A stretch of DNA of 64,000 nucleotides from Pseudarthrobacter chlorophenolicus A6 (GTDB lineage Bacteria; Actinomycetota; Actinomycetes; Actinomycetales; Micrococcaceae). The DNA lies in the NCBI RefSeq assembly GCF_000022025.1, contig NC_011886.1, positions 1,302,097 to 1,366,096 of the forward strand, written 5' to 3'. Made by a program: the position numbers and the translations under genes. Under the pieces are notes generated by a model that saw nothing but the letters and a program-made list of their open reading frames with translations, did no database searches and had not been told where the DNA came from. How positions within the stretch are numbered: the first letter of the stretch is position 1; each line of letters opens with the position of its first letter. Positions 61,678-64,000 of the stretch are shown here, in pieces.

Positions 61678-62172
61678 CTAGGCTGCGTAAGGCTTCGCTG
61701 ACAGGATTTCCACCTTGATGTCCTTGCCGTTGGGCGCAACGTAGCTCAGCGTCTCGCCTTCCTTGTGGCCAAGGATGGCAGAGCCCAGGGGGGACTTTTC
61801 GCTGAAGACGTCCAGGTCCGAATCGCCGGCAATTTCACGGGATCCGAGCAGGAAGGTCTCTTCGTCCCCGGCAATCCGGGCCACCACGATCATGCCGGGT
61901 TCCACGATGCCGTCATCGGCGGGGGATTCACCCACGTGGGCGTCCCGAAGCAGCACCGTCAGCTGGCGGATGCGGGCCTCGATCTTGCCCTGCTCTTCCT
62001 TGGCGGCGTGGTAGCCACCGTTTTCCTTGAGGTCACCCTCCTGGCGGGCAGCGTCGATCTTCTGGACAATCTCCGCCCGGCCGGGGCCGGAAAGTTGGTC
62101 CAGCTCTGCCTTCAGGCGGTCAAAAGCTTCCTGGGTGAGCCAGGCTGCAGCTGCGCTGTTGGTGGTAGACAC
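61678..62172 (-). CDS. greA: transcription elongation factor GreA
   Basis: 164 residues from a GTG at 62172 with AAAGGAG six bases upstream. N-terminal coiled coil with the acidic tip pattern ARQEGDLKENGGYHAAKEEQ, then the FKBP-like C-domain (VGESPADDG onward, SPLGSAILGHKEGETL). It rescues stalled RNA polymerase by promoting RNA cleavage. The order greA, DUF4307, mca is conserved in actinobacteria. Confidence 0.95.
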   Translation of the reverse strand: MSTTNSAAAAWLTQEAFDRLKAELDQLSGPGRAEIVQKIDAARQEGDLKENGGYHAAKEEQGKIEARIRQLTVLLRDAHVGESPADDGIVEPGMIVVARIAGDEETFLLGSREIAGDSDLDVFSEKSPLGSAILGHKEGETLSYVAPNGKDIKVEILSAKPYAA

Positions 62173-62267
62173 GGACTTCTCCTTTAGTGGTCCTACATGC
62201 AAAAGACCCCGCCACGGTGGCCACTTATGGAACAGCAACCAGCTCAGCGGGGTGAAGGTATTGATCC

Positions 62268-62297
62268 ATTGTAGTCAAACCCCTGGATTTATCCCAA
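62268..62297 (-). promoter_or_regulatory. promoter of greA
   Basis: On the minus strand TTGGGA (62297-62292), an 18-base spacer and TACAAT (62273-62268). The leader to the GTG is about 90 bases. Confidence 0.6.
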
Positions 62298-62314
62298 CAA
62301 GCAAGCGGTCCACA

Positions 62315-62791
62315 TCACACCTTCTGGCCGGAGCCGTCCGTGGCCCAGCAGCTGTCCACAACGCCGGATACGGACAGCGACTCCGTGCGGACCGTGACCC
62401 GCTGGGAAACCGTCCTCCCGCCGTCGGCCGTCTTCTCTGCTCCCTCAGGGGCGTCGGCGGGAATGTCCACCACCTTCCAGCCAACCACCGCGTACTTGGA
62501 ATCGAGGGCCTTCACGGCGCACTTGACGGGAGTGCCGGGCTCACGGGTCACCTGGAAGTCCACCTCGGCCACAGTGGCATCAGGCGTGCTGTAGCCCACG
62601 TCCTTGAAGGTCACGGCGGACAACGAATTCGACGTGGAGACCCATGCCAGGAAACCGATGCCGACCGCCAGGGCCCCGCCCGCGATGGCGCGCTTGACGG
62701 CGGGCGTCAACCTGCGCTTTTGGCCACCATATCGATTGGCTAGGCTAGTGTCTGCGGGCGCGGATGGGGCCGACTGGTCCGGGGAAGTCAC
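62315..62791 (-). CDS. DUF4307 domain-containing membrane protein
   Basis: 158 residues. One membrane helix (about 35-57, AIAGGALAVGIGFLAWVS) follows a cytoplasmic N-terminus with SLANRYGGQKRR. The outside part has Cys pairs (VKCAVKALDS, VVDSCWATDG) that could form a disulfide. Function unknown. It keeps its place between greA and mca as in mycobacteria. TAAACT six bases before the GTG fits a leaderless mRNA. Confidence 0.85.
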   Translation of the reverse strand: MTSPDQSAPSAPADTSLANRYGGQKRRLTPAVKRAIAGGALAVGIGFLAWVSTSNSLSAVTFKDVGYSTPDATVAEVDFQVTREPGTPVKCAVKALDSKYAVVGWKVVDIPADAPEGAEKTADGGRTVSQRVTVRTESLSVSGVVDSCWATDGSGQKV

Positions 62792-62797
62792 CAGACC

Positions 62798-62803
62798 AGT
62801 TTA
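62798..62803 (-). promoter_or_regulatory. -10 hexamer TAAACT, leaderless-type
   Basis: TAAACT on the minus strand with six bases before the DUF4307 GTG start. Confidence 0.45.
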
Positions 62804-62917
62804 GTGCCCATCCCGTGGTGGCCAATTGCACCGTCAAAGGCGGCGCTGTCCGTCCGCCCGCATACCGCCACAACCCTGCACCGCCACAAACCAAGAAGAA
62901 TGAGGAGCCGTCCTTCC

Positions 62918-63823
62918 ATGACAGCGTCCAGCACCTCCCCGGCACCGCTTCGGCTGCTCGCAGTGCATGCCCACCCGGATGACGAATCCAGCAAGGGTGC
63001 TGCCACGATGGCCATGTACGCTGCCGCCGGCGTAGAGGTCATGGTGGCCACCTGCACCGACGGATCGCGCGGCGACATCCAGAACCCCGCCGTGGAAGGC
63101 GAGCCGCATCCCAAGCGGGACATGGCGGGCGCACGGCGCCTGGAAATGGACCGGGCGGCAAAGATCCTCGGCATCCGGCAGCGCTGGCTCGGATTCGTGG
63201 ACTCGGGACTGCCCGAAGGGGATCCGCTTCCGCCCCTCCCGGCAGGTTCCTTCGCCACGCTGCCGCTCCACCACGCCGCGGCGCCCCTGGTGCGCCTGGT
63301 CCGGTCCTTCAAGCCCCACGTCATCCTCTCGTATGACGAGAACGGCGGCTATCCCCACCCGGACCACATCATGGCGCATAAAGTGGCAGTGGAAGCGTTC
63401 GATGCCGCCGGTAACGCCGACAGGTACCCCGAGGCCGGGGAGCCCTGGGAACCCGGCAAGCTCTACTACGACCGCGCTTTCAGCCCGGAACGCTTCCGCG
63501 CGCTGCATTTTGCGCTCGAGGAAGCCGGGCTCCAGTCGCCGTATGCGGAACGCCTTGCGGCATGGCTGGAGTCCGATGCAGAGGGGCACACGCCGCCGCC
63601 CGCGGCACATGCCACCACCACCCAGGTGGATTGCGGAGAGTTTTTCGAAGTGCGCGACGACGCCCTTCGCGCCCACCGCACGCAGGTGGACCCCTTGGGG
63701 TTCTTCTTCGCCGTGTCAGCGGACATGCAGCGGCGGGCGTGGCCATGGGAGGACTACTCCCTGATCAAGTCCCGGGTCTCATCCGAGCTGCCCGAGACGG
63801 ACCTGTTTGCCGGGCTAAGATAG
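62918..63823 (+). CDS. mca: mycothiol conjugate amidase
   Basis: 301 residues of the LmbE/MshB-like zinc deacetylase family. Zinc-site AHPDDES (His19, Asp22) and GGYPHPDHIMAH; LLAVHAHPDDESSKGAATMA is the Mca-type start. It cleaves mycothiol conjugates to release mercapturic acids, a detoxification step special to actinobacteria. The ATG at 62918 follows GAGGAG; an ATG at 62900 is in frame. MshB is the main alternative. Confidence 0.92.
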   Translation: MTASSTSPAPLRLLAVHAHPDDESSKGAATMAMYAAAGVEVMVATCTDGSRGDIQNPAVEGEPHPKRDMAGARRLEMDRAAKILGIRQRWLGFVDSGLPEGDPLPPLPAGSFATLPLHHAAAPLVRLVRSFKPHVILSYDENGGYPHPDHIMAHKVAVEAFDAAGNADRYPEAGEPWEPGKLYYDRAFSPERFRALHFALEEAGLQSPYAERLAAWLESDAEGHTPPPAAHATTTQVDCGEFFEVRDDALRAHRTQVDPLGFFFAVSADMQRRAWPWEDYSLIKSRVSSELPETDLFAGLR

Positions 63824-63920
63824 AACCGGCAGCGATTTCTATGCCGCGTAGAAGTTAGCCTCCGGCGCTTCGGGCGCGACATATGTCCGGCTGCAACCCG
63901 ATCCCTTGAAGGTATTACAC

Positions 63921-64000
63921 GTGCAAAACTTGCTCCTCAGCCTGGCCACTACTCCCACGCCGATGCCCACACCAACCCTGCGCGACGGGATCACGGAGGA
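63921..64000 (+). CDS. start of a small hypothetical protein (cut by window end)
   Basis: A GTG at 63921 after GAAGG opens a frame beginning VQNLLLSLATTPTPMPTP that is still open at the window end. In mycobacteria a short membrane protein follows mca, and this may be its counterpart. Only 26 codons are visible, so no function is assigned. Confidence 0.45.
   Translation, partial: MQNLLLSLATTPTPMPTPTLRDGITE

Overview
The window is high-GC DNA from an actinobacterium that most resembles Arthrobacter/Pseudarthrobacter (Micrococcaceae). The pointers are a mycothiol-conjugate amidase (mca) next to a DUF4307 gene and greA, the eno - DivIC-like - DUF501 - ppx block, a mycosin-type protease, and many start codons placed 6-8 bases after a TANNNT hexamer, as expected for leaderless actinobacterial mRNAs. 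Nothing looks like a prophage, insertion sequence or CRISPR array. Most of the window is ordinary chromosome, and the accessory interest is in small repeats, gene fusions and catabolic clusters.

Layout. 1-7 kb: a truncated ROK regulator, then a catabolic cluster that looks like the 5-aminovaleramide route of L-lysine breakdown: a DavA-like amidase, a PucR-family regulator, an APC permease and a DavB-like lysine 2-monooxygenase. 7-11 kb: gamma-class carbonic anhydrase-like protein and the one-carbon genes purU (minus) and glyA-folD (plus), with a ZTP riboswitch in the glyA leader. 11-14 kb: a drug-type ABC exporter (ATPase plus two permeases). 14-20 kb: a small membrane protein, xthA, trpS, a 2'-5' RNA ligase-like protein, a YihY/BrkB membrane protein, an orphan sugar-binding lipoprotein and an alpha/beta hydrolase. 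20-24 kb: the succinate dehydrogenase operon sdhC-D-A-B. 24-29 kb: manC, an M20 amidohydrolase, and the peroxide-defence set ohrR-ohr-oxidoreductase.

29-39 kb is a nucleoside uptake and salvage block: BMP-type binding lipoprotein, ABC ATPase, two permeases, cytidine deaminase, thymidine phosphorylase and adenosine deaminase, with two DedA proteins between. A strong terminator after the binding-protein gene probably lets it be made in excess of the membrane parts. 39-47 kb: mazG, eno, a DivIC/FtsB-like protein, a DUF501 protein, an exopolyphosphatase, a mycosin-like protease, NDH-2 and an ACT-GNAT fusion. 47-54 kb: a tRNA with anticodon UAA but no long variable arm, and a branched-chain amino acid transporter. 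Its binding-protein gene carries a one-base frameshift and its LivH carries an extra N-terminal extracytoplasmic domain. 54-58 kb: a Bax-inhibitor-1 family protein and the Leloir genes galT-galK (minus) and galM (plus). 58-64 kb: an AI-2E family protein, ilvA, a rhomboid protease, greA, a DUF4307 protein, mca and the start of a small gene.

Three repeat types stand out. There are two copies of a palindromic element with 29-30-base arms. There is a single 62-base imperfect palindrome. The third is a short motif (GGTGGTTGAGC followed by TGTCGAAACC) that lies behind the carbonic anhydrase gene and also in frame inside mazG. All family assignments come from reading the translated sequence and remembered family features; no database search was run.
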